A DNA stretch of 64,000 bases, from positions 4,990,001-5,054,000 of the forward strand of contig JAHRBC010000004.1 of NCBI GenBank assembly GCA_022702545.1. The letters run 5' to 3'. A program made the position numbers and the translations under genes. Every line of letters starts with the position of its first letter. Position 1 is the first letter of the stretch. This DNA comes from Phycomyces nitens. Its lineage: Eukaryota > Mucoromycota > Mucoromycetes > Mucorales > Phycomycetaceae. Under the pieces are notes generated by a model. That model was not told the DNA's origin and ran no database searches. It saw nothing but the letters and a program-made list of their open reading frames with translations. Positions 10,564 through 22,971 of this stretch are shown here, piece by piece.

Positions 10564-13449
10564 TCAGAAGGAGTATTTCTTCAAGCGTTCTGTGTGAATA
10601 TTTGTCTGATTCTTATTGGAGACAGTATCAAGGAGATCAAAACGATCAGTTCCAATGGACTTGACAACCAGGAAGGGACCCCACATTGAAGGAGATAGTT
10701 TGGCTGAGCACCCAGCGGCAGCATTGGATAACACCGGAAACTTGACCAGGACCTGATCACCAATCGCAAAACTAGGCACTGTCCGATGCTGATTATAGCT
10801 GATAGCATTGTCTGCTTGTGAGCAAAGATTTTCTAACTGGATCAGGCTGTGCGCACGAGAAAGTATTTCTTGGACTGAGGTATGGTAGTCATTGAAAGGA
10901 ACCGCTCTTACCCCAAGGTCAGGTTGTGCTAGGACACGGGCTTCTCAACCAAATACAGCAGAAAACGGCGAAAGCTTAGTTGAGTCGTGCGGGCTAGAGT
11001 TGTAGGCTAGTTGGAATTCGTTCAGGTGTTCATCCCAAGTAGTGATGTTATTCTTGGGATCCATGAAAGAAACGATCATATTTCTAAGGGTGGCCATAAA
11101 CCGTTCGACAAGACCATTTGCTTGTGGGTGATAGGCTGGAGCAAACTTCTGGTGAATACTGAGCTGAGTGGCCATGTCCTTGATGAGCATGCTAGAGTAT
11201 GGTTGACCATTATCACTGAGTATGGAGCGCACGATGCCATGAGTGGTGAAGACCTTGTTGAGGCAGGCAGTAACCCATTTACCTGAGTTCTCCGGTACTG
11301 CATTGAGAACCACAAAACGAGAGAAAAGGTCTTGGACGACAATGATATACCTGTTACCCGAGAGCAAAGTTGGCAGAGGCCCATATGTATCAATTGCGAC
11401 TGAGTCAAAGGGGTGTGCTACTGGACTTGAGTGTTTGAGGTTGGTCTGTCCAAGTGTAGTGTTGGGTCCTTTGATCCGTTGACAGGTGTCACAGTTTTTC
11501 ACCTTGTCCTTCACCCATTTGTGTAAGCCAGGAGCATAGAAAAGTCTAGTAAACCGTTGGAGAGTGCGGCCAACACCAAGATGGCCAGAAGTAGGGTTAT
11601 CGTGGAGGAGTTGAAACATTTCTTCACGCATAGACTGTGGTAGAACTGGCCGGGGGCCGAAGAAAAGGACACCAGACGAGACAGTATAACCAGCTGGAAG
11701 GGAAGGAGCGCAACAAAGCTCTTGACAGAAGGGATCAGCCAATTGAGAGGAGGCAATATCAGGAGCCGTGATAGCACAAATCAGTGACCTAGAGGACTCT
11801 CGCTGGACAGGATGTCGACTAAGGGCGTCCGGCCCAGAGTTCTGTCGGCCAGGGTGGTAAACAATATCGAAATCCAATTGTTGTAGCGAGAGGGCCCACC
11901 AAGCAAGACGACCACAAAGATCAGAGGACTTGGAGTTGCGCACGAACTGAAGGGCATGGTGGTCAGTTATGACAGTAAACTTGGTACCTGTCAAGTAGTG
12001 TGCAAACTTCTTGATTCCCTAGACAATGGCAAGAGCCTCAACCTCAGAGACACCATAGTTATGCTCAGCCGGAGAAAGGGACTGAGAAGCATAGGCAACA
12101 GCATAGACCCGATTGTTGCAAGGGTCTTGTTGACCAAGTATAACGCCAATACCCACTGTGCAAGCACCATCCATATGCAGTTCAAAGGGGCGAGAGAAAT
12201 CCGGGAAGCGGAGAACTGGAGCAGACGTCAAGGCCAACTTAAGTGTGTCATAGGCTTTCTGATGAGTGGACATCCAGGACCAATCAGAATCCTTTTTGAG
12301 CAAATCATTCAAGGGAGCTGCAATAGCAGAGAAATTGCTGATAAAGCAATGGTAGTAGCCAGTGAGACCAAGAAACGAGCGGATGTCTTCAGTGGACAAT
12401 GGAACCGGGAAGTTGGATACAGCAGAAATCTTCTCAGGATCGGTATGGAGCCCCTCAGGTGAGAGAACGTAGCCAAGGAAAGAAATGCAATCACTACCAA
12501 AGGAGCATTTCTTAAGCTTGACTTTAAGTGATGCAGAACGCAAGCGGAGGAAGATTTCGTGGAGATCCCTGAGATGCTGATCAAAGGTGTGGCTGAAGCA
12601 GATAATGTCATCCGAGTATACCAGACAAGTTTGCCATTTGAGACCAGCCAAGACAGAGTCCATGAGATGTTGCATAGTAGCCGGAGCAGAACAGAGACCG
12701 AAAGGCATGCGAATGAATTCAAATAAACTACAACAACAGACAAAAGCAGATTTGGGCTTACTTTCTTCATCCAATTCAATTTGCCAGTAGGAGGAAGTCA
12801 GATCCATCGTGGAAAAGTACCGGGCAGAACCAAGACTATGCAGAGCATTGTCAATTCGAGTGAGAGGGTAGACATCTTTAGTGGTGATTCCGTTGAGCCT
12901 GCAGTAATCAACGCAAAACCGAACAGAACCATTGGGTTTGGGAACCAAAACTACCGGAGAGGACCAAGGAGAGCAACTAGGACAGATGACACCTTGTTGT
13001 AGCATTTCATCAATGAGACCATTGATTGTATCATTCTCAACAGAAGATGCATGATGGGGAGGTGATGATACAGGGCGTTCTTCCTTCGTATCAATGTGAT
13101 GCTTCACTAGGTGAGTAGTGGAGTTGGGTTCATTGTCGAAGCAATCAGAGAATTCGGAGAGCAATTTGTTGATGGAAGTAGCTTGTTCTTCATCCAAGCA
13201 ATTGCCTAACACTTTACTGAAATCCAAAGAAGCAGAGGAAGGCGTCCCCTTCAAGGCCTCTATGGAAGCAATTTGAGAGGTTGGTGAAGATGACTGAACC
13301 AAACTAGTCATAGGAATAATAGGAGTAGACGAGGGCAAGTAGTTTGTAAAAGCAATTACAGCATCTTTAATGAATTTGTGAGAATTGATGTCTAAATTAG
13401 CTATTTTAACTGTAGCAAGGCCCAAGTCATCAAAGCGGACCACCCCCAC
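10564..13449 (-). pseudogene. Gypsy4 pol: reverse transcriptase, RNase H, integrase
   Basis: Read from 13449 down, the frame contains a Ty3/gypsy reverse transcriptase (PNGSVRFCVDYCRLN, YSDDIICFS with the YxDD box), RNase H (ELHMDGACTVGIGVILGQQ), an integrase zinc-binding region (HLGVGRTLQRF...CDTCQRIKG) and a core with D (VAIDTYGP), D (LSDNGQPYSS) and E (NGLVERFM). A C-terminal SH3-like tail (MWGPFLVVKSIG) follows. Two in-frame stops break it. One is TAG in place of the expected Trp in RNase H (near 12017). The other is TGA near 10944 after SAVFG, in place of the expected Arg. The upstream protease lies beyond D at 26306-26800. Confidence 0.9.
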
Positions 13450-14343
13450 CACTGGGAAAACGGTAAAAGTAGATCATGTGTAAAACTGTAAATAAATATG
13501 TGAAAAGTCGCGAATTTTCTATGGTAAAACACAGATATGACAGATAGGAGAACCTAGGTTCCTATCAGGTTGTAAGACTCGAAATAAACATGGTAAAAGT
13601 TGTGACAGTGAACGGAACAAAGGTTTGTTAGCATTTTTGACATGCTTAACTGACTTGATATACTCAATTGTTACATCCGACATTATGTTTTTGGTGTACA
13701 GGTATTGTGTTTACATCTTGAAAGGGCGATCTTATTGTTGTTTTTCATACGCTAATAGCACTACAAAAATTGAGTGGTTTCATTTATAGCAAACTACTGT
13801 ATTATCTTACCATTAGTAGACTGAAGTTAAACATAATAAACTTTTTTATTTTTGACGGCGATTATAATATTCAATATGTTCTATTGGATAGAATAATAAA
13901 GTAGAGTCTTTTAGGCATGATATTCGTTTGTAAGTAATTTATACTCCTTGTAACTATGTCGCAGAATCAATTAGAATAGTGATTTTTATAAGCAAACAAG
14001 ATTTTTTACAAGATAACATCTAGTTTATTATTGTAAAACCCCTTTTGAAATAATTAATTGCTTAAAGAGTATATATTTCTCTTTTCGATTTATTATAAGT
14101 GATGTCAGTTCTGTAAGAGAGATGTAATGACGTATATTATAAAAGGCATATAAACAAACACATGTTCACAATCCTGTAACCAGGAATGAGACAACTATTT
14201 CTGCTTATAGACAAATCCCAGTTTTGGGCGTCAATGCTAGCTATGTCATTTTGGCAGTTGATATTCTAAAAATGATATATATTAAAATATGTTCCTGAGC
14301 CATTTGCCTTTCTTGTCAATTAAAAAGACTATTAAAAATCAAT

Positions 14344-17300
14344 ATGTCCAGCTACTCAAACAATCAAGTCGAATGCAAGTGTGCTATCTGCTCTTCTAAT
14401 AGCAGAGGCTTTGTCATGGTATCAACTCAAACATACCGAAGACATATCACCAATGATATTGTAAGAAGCTTTCAAGCTAGAAGTTCTTGTAAGTGTATGC
14501 CGTAAATTATTATTTTTTGTCATAATTAACCGTTTTCTTTAAAATATATAATCGTATTCTAAAGCTTCTCTGATGGTGAATGAGAATGACATGGAGATTG
14601 ACATTGAAGTCAATGATGCCGAAGAGAATTTTGAATGTAAGTATATAATTTTATTTACACAATATAATAAATTGTAATGACTTGCAAGGATATTCTTTAT
14701 GTAACAGAATACGAATACTTACCTTTTGCTCTTGTTATATTATTATTTTTAGTTGAAAGTGAAGATGCCGATGACAATGAGTTGAATGGTTCGGACGATT
14801 CTGAAGATGAGGTTGAAGAACTTGAAGGTTAGTACAAAATAAATAAGCATATACCATATATTAATACGAAAACCAAACAGAGCAATTTGAGACATCAATG
14901 CCTGCAGACCCTCTTCATGCCTTTGTTGCCGCCTTTGCTGCTTTCTTTATCTCAAAGTATGTTGTCAATTCGGGTGGTTCGATCTTGATCAAGTTTCTGA
15001 ACGAGGTCCTGTCTCACTTTGGCCAATCCTTCAGTCTTCCATCCAGCTTGAGTGGCCTCAACTCAATGACTGGCATGACATCGTTATCCAAGAGTATCCA
15101 GCGTTTTGTGGCATGCGGCGATTGTCACAAGACATACTTGGAGTCTGAAGGTGTTCCCCGATGCTGCGATTTCGAGAGGCTCTCTGGAAATACTTGTGGA
15201 AGCCAGCTCTTCCAGGCTCCTCCAAAAAACACGTCCTTGCCTAACAAGGTATATATGTACAGCTCAGTAATCAGTGCACTGTCAATCTTCTTCCGTCGCC
15301 CTGGGTTTGAGGAAGCAATCAACCATTGGAGAGCAAGACAGCAAGTTTCTGGAATGATGTTCGACATCTACGATGGCGCCAAGTGGAGTGAGTTGAAAGA
15401 TGCCAATGACAGGCAATTTGTGGATCATGAGCGATCTCTCATGCTCACCATGAACATCGATTGGTTCCAGCCTTTCGATGGGGTCACATACTCTTGCGGA
15501 GCCATCTATCTCTCCGTCAATAATCTGCCGAGGGCCGAACGTTATAAGAAAGAGAACGTTCTTCTTGTTGGTCTGATGCCTGGGCCAAAAGAAGCCAAAA
15601 CCAGTGAAATCAACCACTACCTCCGTCCCCTTGTTGCCGAGCTCAAATCCTTGTATGTGGGTGTGGTGATGCCAACGGCGCAGTGTCCTTCTGGTGCATT
15701 GGTTCGTGCCGCCCTTCTTCTTGTCGCCTGTGACATCCCTGCCGCCAGGAAAACATGTGGATTTACGTCCCATGCAAGTACCAATGCATGCCACAAGTGC
15801 AATCGCCAGTTCTCTCGCCTCCCAGGAAACAGTGGTGTTGACTATTCTGGGTTCGTCTTCTCCGAGTGGGTGGCTCGCACTGATCAAGAGAATTGCCGTG
15901 ATGCTGTGGCCTGGAAGAACGCGTCCAGTGAGGTAGAAAGAAAGAGGATGGAAAAGGAGAATGGAGTCCGCTGGTCGGAACTCCATGATCTTGAGTACTT
16001 TAATGCAGTGGAATGCACCATAATAGATCCAATGCATAACCTCTTTCTGGGAACCGCCAAAAGGATGATGGAGAAATGGAGATCGACTGGTCTGATCACA
16101 AACAGAGACCTGGCCGCCATGCAGCAAGATTCGGAGAAGATGGTCCTCCCTCCTGACTATACACCATTGAGAAAGAAGATTGGCAAGGACTTTCCATTTA
16201 TGAAGGCGGATGAATGGAAGTCCTGGTGCTTGGTGTACTCTCCTGTTCTCCTGCGCGGTCGTTTGCCTGATGTCCACCTTGGCAACTGGATATCATTTGT
16301 CAATGCCTGTCAGTACCTTGTCAAGCCAAGCATTTCCGTGGTTGAGCTGGAGGAAGCGCACAGCTCTCTTGAGGCATTTTGCAGACAGTGCCAAGTATTG
16401 TATGATGCCCAATTGATTTCGCCGAACATGCACCTCCATTTGCATCTTCAAGACACCGTCAGCAATTTTGGGCCGGTTTATGGATACTGGCTGTTTAGCT
16501 TTGAGAGATTTAACGGCATTCTCAAGAATTTCTCAACAAACCAGAGAGATGGCTTTGAGGCCACATACATGAAGAGGTACCATCAAGACGCGTACAAAGG
16601 AGACCTCCTGCGTATACTTGCACCAGTTCTTGTGCCTTCTCATGCCAGCATCCTTGCTGAGTTCACTGCCACCACTGCCACCACTGCCACCACTGCCACC
16701 ACTGCCACCACTGCCACCATTGCCACCATTGCCACCACCATTGCCACGCCATTTGATCTGAACGCATTTCTTGCTGCTGCAGAGACAGACTTTGACATTG
16801 TGAAGGGCAACGAGTCATTGCCACCATCTGCGCTTCCTTTGGCTTTGAAGGAAGAGGTATCGATGAAGGAGAGCGAGTACCAGTACCTTTTGGAGTACTA
16901 TCGTGAGGTGTATGACAATGAGCAACTTGTTCATTATCGCCAGGCCAGTCCCTCACAAACCATAGTCAACAACCGCATCCAAAAATTTTCATCGATCAAT
17001 CTTCTTGGCCAGGTGTATAAAGGAAGTAATGGAACCATGCAACGCGGTTCATTCATCCAGGCACTGTTCAAGACAAGCAATGATCAGTATACAAATGCAT
17101 ACACCGGCCAGATTCAGTACCTCTTTGTGAATACTGCCACAAACTCATTTGCTGGTCAATCGAGTCGGCATGTGTTTGCATATGTACGTTGGTATAGAGA
17201 GGCTAATCTGCAACCCAGGAGTGATGAGGGCGTAGAGGTGAATGAGCTGGAGTTTGAACCGAGTAGTCTTCAAAATATTCTTCCTGTACATAGGATTTTG

Positions 17301-17387
17301 TTGTCTGTAGCTATAGGTGAACACATAGGTGATGGAGGTCGAGTGATGATGTGTGTTGTTCCCTTGTTACGTAAGATCTATATATAA
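14344..17387 (+). CDS. Tnp2-type (Transposase_21) CACTA transposase of element A
   Basis: Exons 14344-14488, 14565-14636, 14753-14827 and 14881-17387 splice to about 932 residues without a stop. Exon 1 has CKCAIC with a following His, a probable zinc-binding N-terminus. Exons 2-3 are strongly acidic. Exon 4 holds the transposase core: NIDWFQPFDGVTYSCGAIYL, LLVGLMPGPKEAKTSEIN, CDIPAARKTCGF with CHKC, and IIDPMHNLFLGTAKRMMEKW. Asp in IDWFQPF and IDPMHN are candidate catalytic residues. A Thr/Ala repeat from a (CCACTG)n tract at about 16669-16740 sits in a variable linker. The C-terminus has ILPVHRILL, shared by all copies. The upstream ATG at 14344 is chosen because the small exons match those of B and D. 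Confidence 0.88.
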
Positions 17388-17578
17388 TATTCCAAAATAA
17401 ATTAACGTCAATAAAGACTTACAATTAAATATCATTAAATATTTCTATATTCTTTAATGTATATTTCACATACAGTATAACTTTGATTATTTTATATATT
17501 TGCCTGTAATGCATCCATCAAAAAGTGCATACGTATACAAGAAGCTATTAAATTCTTAGTTAAAATTTTTTTATTTAT

Positions 17579-18836
17579 TTATTCAGTAGAAATACACCAT
17601 TCTGGTAACGTGACTGACATATGCTGAGAGACACTCATTTCCTTTACAAAACGAACACGCTTCAATAAGCTGTTGGATTTCTTTTGCAACCTTTTGACAG
17701 ACAATTTGTCAACCACATCGATAAACTCTTGGAGCTATTTTTTAAACAAATGTTAGTTAGTGAACTTAAAGCTAATATAAATTTTAATTATATAGTACAT
17801 TACCTTATCACTTCTCCAACTGGGACGGTGTGCCCGAACTTCATTCTCAGTGTCAGATTCATCGTCAGACATCACCTCTAATACAAGAACATTGCTGCAA
17901 TCCAAGCCTCGCATCAATCTTGTAATCTCCTCGGTGTATTTCTGATACGTAACAGTGCGACGTTTGAGAAGCTAGACATAAATACTATATTAGAATATAT
18001 AATAAAACATTGGCCTATTTATTTTTATTCTTACAGAGATCTTTCGATTGCGTCTTCGTGATGTTCTTTGCCGAGCTACAATCTTATCAGGTGATGTTTT
18101 GTAATGTCGAACCTGGTTCCTGTAGTGATTCTTCACTATTCTTGCAATATCATTGGTTGAAACACCAATTGCACTTTGCTGTTGTCGCAAGTACGAAATC
18201 ACGGCCATTGCAAGGGCTTGATTATAGCCTTCCTTGAAGGTGCCATTAGTTGACCATCCTGGCTTCTCATTGTTCTCGGCAACTTTTAATGGATCTGTGT
18301 CCGTGAGGTTTGGGTTCTTCATGTATTTATTGAGTGCATGCTAATATATGTCTGTTAGATATATTGGTAATTATATTTACTATCATTGATTTACTTACAG
18401 AGATGCCGACGTGCCGTTTTCCAGGAGTATACCCTTCCTCCATCAAAGACGAAAAGCTTGCTTTTATCGCAGAATCTGCCTCAGAAATTCCATTCTCGGT
18501 GGACTTGCTGAGCTTGTCCTGGGCAGCCATGATCTCTTTGATCATTTTCTTGAGATAAATATTAATCTCGTTGGTGAGATTAATACCATTTTCTACACCA
18601 CTCATTCTCTTTGACATCTCAGCCATTTCTTTTGCCAGTGTTACAAAGTTTCCATTGTTGGCAGTCAACAGAGCAAACATTCTCTCAGTCGCATCCATAT
18701 CTTGAGGAATGCTTGGTGCCGTGACTGTAGTGGTGTCTGACATTTGTACATCTTCAGTGGCAGCTAATGCACTGCGTGCAACGGCGTTAAGTCTTGGGTT
18801 GCGCTGACGGGGAGGAGGAGGAATACGATTGTTCAT
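17579..18836 (-). CDS. CACTA companion protein of element A, 4 exons
   Basis: Exons 18836-18399, 18340-18035 (306 nt), 17971-17804 and 17734-17579 join in phase 0 to about 355 residues. Exon 1 starts with a Pro/Arg-rich stretch and then a likely coiled coil. Exon 2 has KNHYRNQVRHYKTS and an Arg-rich end (TSRRRNRK). Exon 3 has acidic MSDDESDTENE followed by RPSWRSDK. Exon 4 ends near LPEWCIS. It shares the exon plan and the N(D)P..EN, MSxxES and RPxWRSxE blocks with the T1, D and B companions although overall sequence is divergent. Function is unknown. A terminal-repeat-binding helper is possible by analogy with other CACTA elements. Confidence 0.75.
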
Positions 18837-18921
18837 GTTCTATCAATAAATAATTATTAATATATTTTGACAATTGGAATATGGCTAGTATACTTGCAAG
18901 TAAAGAGGTTGACTGAAAATA

Positions 18922-19736
18922 ATGAATCGTCTTGTAGTTTTATTGTTATTTAACAGCTTTGTGTACACTCTTGTTCTATATCTAGACATCTTTTTCAACC
19001 TAATAAACTATAAATCACAAAGATATGAAAATGACGGCAGCCATATTCTTTTGGATTATCATTTTTATTGCCCGCATTTTATCAGGGTCAAACAGCCTTT
19101 TAATACAAAGTATTTATTTTTCCTTTTTATTTTTTATATTCTTTTGTGCCTAAATATTACCGCAAAATACTCTGGTAATTAATTCTTTTCTTTCTCTTGT
19201 AAATATTTTTTTTACTCAATATATTTTATTATTCATAGGTAAATGCTTATAAATATATAATGGGGTCTCTCTATTGCACTTGGCTGTATATCCAAAGGTA
19301 AGATCATATTATGCTAAAGCTCTTCTTTATTAACTAAATCACTCTTTTGTATGTAGCCGCAAATTCTATTTTTCTATCCATCTCAATATAATATTCTGGT
19401 AAACCTTTTATATTATAAATATGTTCTCTTTAATAACATCTATCACAGACATCTTACTATGCTCTTCTATGGATTCCCGATTGAAATTATCTGGCCATTC
19501 CAACGACTATATCTTGTAAGTGAACCAATATTTTAGTATTATATATTGCCTATCTACAAATATTAACATATATCTATTAGACAATGATCATTTTTTGACA
19601 TATTACAGAGAGTCTATCAAATATTCTGTTTATTATATTAAAAATGTAAGTATAAGAATGAATGATTTATATAAAAATAATTTACTAACAATCTTCTCTT
19701 TTACTTTAGACAGTATTGGCTTTCTCTCAGCTAGGT
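18922..19736 (+). other. Element A third unit: micro-exon transcription unit
   Basis: The first frame (18922 to about 19170) encodes a protein start with two strongly hydrophobic segments (RLVVLLLFNSFVYTLVLYL and YLFFLFIFYILLCL) and ends at CTCTG|GTAATT. Five or six blocks of about 25-66 bases follow, each between an AG acceptor and a GTAAG-type donor, the last near 19712-19736. A second copy of most of the unit lies at 44912-45482. The spliced blocks do not give one long frame in my reading. Confidence 0.4.
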
Positions 19737-20615
19737 AAGTATCCTGGCTCTATTAAGAACCAGTTGATGGTGCCGACCAAGAAATATCGATTGGTAGAAT
19801 AGATATACCAAAGAAATAATCTAGAGACTAGAATATATAGCGCAAATGTATTTTTTTATCAAATAAAACGAAAAATAAAAATTTTCAGAATCTATTGCTC
19901 CAAAAAAAAACAACAAACCAGGGAGGCTTGTTTGCATAGAATAACTACAATTACCTTGCCATAGTCTACAATCATCCTTGATGGACTGTTAAAACATACT
20001 ATAAAACCCACTATAAAATATAATGAAAGATAAAACTGGTTGTTTGTAAGTGGCCAATCTCCCCTGACACAAACTGTCTGTGTATCGTAAAATACAATGC
20101 AAAAAAGGGTAGATCGACTAGGAATATATTGTGGCTACAATGTATATTTAAGTTTTGCGCTGTTTGAGGGCATTTAAATATTCTACATTGGATTCTTGTA
20201 CACCAGTAGGTAGGATGATTCAGTTCACCCCCATATCTTTTTAGTCTACTACGGATCACGATTATATATTACCAAAAGCATAGTAAAACTATACAATTAA
20301 GTAACTTATTTTATAAGTTTTATCTACATAATACCCTTAGACTTTTGTAGTGTAGTGAGGGTTTATTATTGTTTACCCATTCAAACTGCCAGTATTGACC
20401 ACTCTTTGAAACTCATTATTGTATAATCAAGCAATAATTACTCTTTCCATCATTTTATACCCCGTACTTAAAAGGTTTATGGTTTATATTTGTGTTTATT
20501 GGAAAGAATAGAATGGTTCTATACACAAGCTCTAATACTATTACTGTCTATCCTTGCCGCTTCTACCAGCCTATTTGATATTACTTGGATCGGATACTTC
20601 TCTACTGAACAATAC

Positions 20616-21504
20616 CTGAAAATAGGGTCCGGCAGCAATTTGGGTGGTTGCAGTAGTATTCTGATATAATAAAAGTTATATTAGTGACATATATTCAAAA
20701 GTGTGGGTGCTATTCAAGATGCAAGGGATATTATACTTACATTGCAAGGATTGGATAAGAATGGGCAAAGAGGGGCAGAGTTGTGTGGCATGGCATCTTG
20801 TATGATTAGATTGACTAGAGATGGGATAAAATAAATTAATATGGGTGAATTGAGTGATAGAAAAATCGATTTACATACCAAAAACAGAGTTGGCGATTAT
20901 AGTAGAGGGATGGTATATGGCGGCCAACAATAACTTTTTAAGAATATAGAAAAGTATTAGTAAATAGCCAGAATAATATTAGGGAAAAGCACAAAGACCA
21001 AGAAACGGCATTACCATTATGATAACCAGTCGTAGATGATGAAGGAGGCAGATGGGGTAGACAGTGATGGCGGCGGCCTATTGTAGAATAACAAACGTTG
21101 AGAAAAAAGAAATTGGACACGAAAAGATTTTATTTACCCTGGCACTGATGATGGCACCATATAATAAGCTGTACAAGTGGAAGAGGTCTACAGGATAGAA
21201 AGAGACAATCAGAATAACTTGCAAGATGGCACCGGCACATGTAACTGACCATGATTAGTCTAGATGGGCAATGTAGAGAGAATGTATTGGGATGAGTATA
21301 CATTTATAAAGAAGCCATTAATTTGTTAGTATAAAGAATGTCTTATTAGAAACCCACGTAGAGATAAAACAACAGAGATAAGAAGATAGAACAAAAAGAA
21401 AGAAAGAAATGATATTTAATTTCAAGCAGAGATCCAAAATTATTTTTTTATTAATTTATACAGAGTATACAAAGGGTAATTAGGAATCTGTTTATTAAAC
21501 TCAT
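20616..21504 (-). other. Element D third unit: micro-exon transcription unit
   Basis: Read on -, a TATA box (CTTTATATACACAG) near 21520 precedes a short hydrophobic start (MSLINRFLITLC). Blocks bounded by AG and GT sites then follow down to about 20616. Several blocks align with those of B, notably one containing GCCTCC(T)TCATCATC and one ending CTTGCAATGTAAGTAT. Position relative to the companion is the same as in B. Confidence 0.4.
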
Positions 21505-21648
21505 CTGTGTATATAAAGACCATCTATTTACAATTGAATCGACCCTCCTGCACTCGCAAACCAAGTATTTTGTATGTAAAGAGTAGAGTCTATAATTTAT
21601 AAAGAGAATATAAAGCTAATTTTGAAAACATATGATATTCTATAGACC

Positions 21649-22834
21649 ATGGCACCAAGATCCACTCCCACTTCTCGCTCAACCGATGAGCAACTCCAAT
21701 TGTTGGAGACCTTGCGGGATATTCAAAACATCCTTGTCAGGGTAGATTCTCGCATTGGCACCAGCATCGAAGGCAACGCCAGTACTGTCGAGGCTATTGA
21801 CAGTTTGGCTGAGTTAGTGGCTGCCAACAACAGTGCAGTTTCTGCCGCCGAGCTTGCTTCTGCCTTTGGTGAGGAGCTATTCACCATTGTTGGCCCTGCT
21901 CCTGGTCCTGTTGCCATCCCTGCCACTGGCCCAGCTCCCATCATCCCGGCTGTGGTGGAGTATAACCCTGGTGCCGCCACAGAAGCGTTTGTAAGTATTA
22001 ATATTCTCAATAGCTTACCAATTCATTGGCTTATAAAAATTTAATAGCGACATATACGAGACTATCTGTGGAGGCCCAATTTCAGGTCAAACAACCCGGC
22101 TATGGTGCAAGCCAACAACAACAGGCCCAGGTGGAGAACGGAGGTTCATTTCAATGAATCTCCCAACAAGGAGTTGGTTCTTGAACTCCTTGCCTACCTG
22201 GGCCCAACGTTCATCAACACTGGCTTGCGCCAAAGGGATCTTTGGGACAGTGTCTACCGGAACTTTTGCGGAAGGCGTCGCCAGGAGAGGGCGTCTCCTG
22301 AGGCACGGGTAGCCGCAAATGCTCGTGCCAGAAAAGCCGGCCGGGAAGCTGATGTATGTAATAGTATAGCATCTAAAAGACTTGAGATTGAAAAACAATA
22401 TTAAACATATGTTTGATTAGCATTTCCATCGCCATCGAATGGCATACCTCTCCAACAAGGATGCCATTGACAATGCGATAGGCAATGATTGCTCAGCACT
22501 CATCCAAAAGGCAGCAATGTCTGAGGGTGAGTCTGAGGATGAGTTTCCTGGAGTTCCTGGCCGGCGGATGATCCGCACAGTACGCCCAGGCTGGAGGAGC
22601 AATGAGGTAACATATTATTTAAATAAATTTTTTATTGCTTTTGAATCATAAAATAATATTCTAATGAATGTATATTAGTTCAATCAGTTGATTGAGTTGT
22701 TGGACTCGTACTCGCTCCTTGGCTTGGGTGTCAACGTGCGCCAAATGCTCCCAAGAGTATTTGGCCGCGTTGCGGATTTAGCAGTCCCTGAGGGGCTTTC
22801 TTCCTCCCTTCCTCAATGGTCACTGAGACAATAA
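21649..22834 (+). CDS. CACTA companion protein of element D, 4 exons
   Basis: Exons 21649-21990, 22048-22353 (306 nt), 22421-22606 and 22679-22834 join in phase 0 to about 329 residues with no stop. Exon 1 has a predicted helical part and an Ala/Pro-rich tail. Exon 2 has NNRPRWRTEVHFN, LLAYLGPTF and RQRDLWDSVYRNF, closely related to the B companion. Exon 3 has MSEGESEDEFPG and RPGWRSNE. Exon 4 ends LPQWSLRQ. The gene converges on the D transposase with about 137 bp between stops. Confidence 0.78.
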
Positions 22835-22971
22835 AACGTTTTCTTTTTCTCTTAATTTTCACCCTGTTTCACATATGCGCTATTTGGACTATATGTATAT
22901 TTTACTTGGCTTTGTTTTGTTTTTTGCTTCTTTAAAAGAGAGAGAGAGAGAGAGAAAAGTTTTATTTGTAT

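Larger units (their letters stand above)
13759..20352. mobile_element. CACTA-type transposon A, intact, nested in D
   Basis: Left terminus CACTACAAAAATTG at 13759 and right terminus CTTTTGTAGTG ending at 20352 are inverted repeats with a perfect TAG duplication (13756-13758, 20353-20355). It has an intact transposase on + (14344-17387), an intact companion on - (17579-18836) and a micro-exon unit on + (18922-19736). It is the best preserved element in the window and the innermost, so probably the youngest. Right ends of the same type recur at 40491-40696, 45889-46092 and 47985-48330. Confidence 0.94.
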
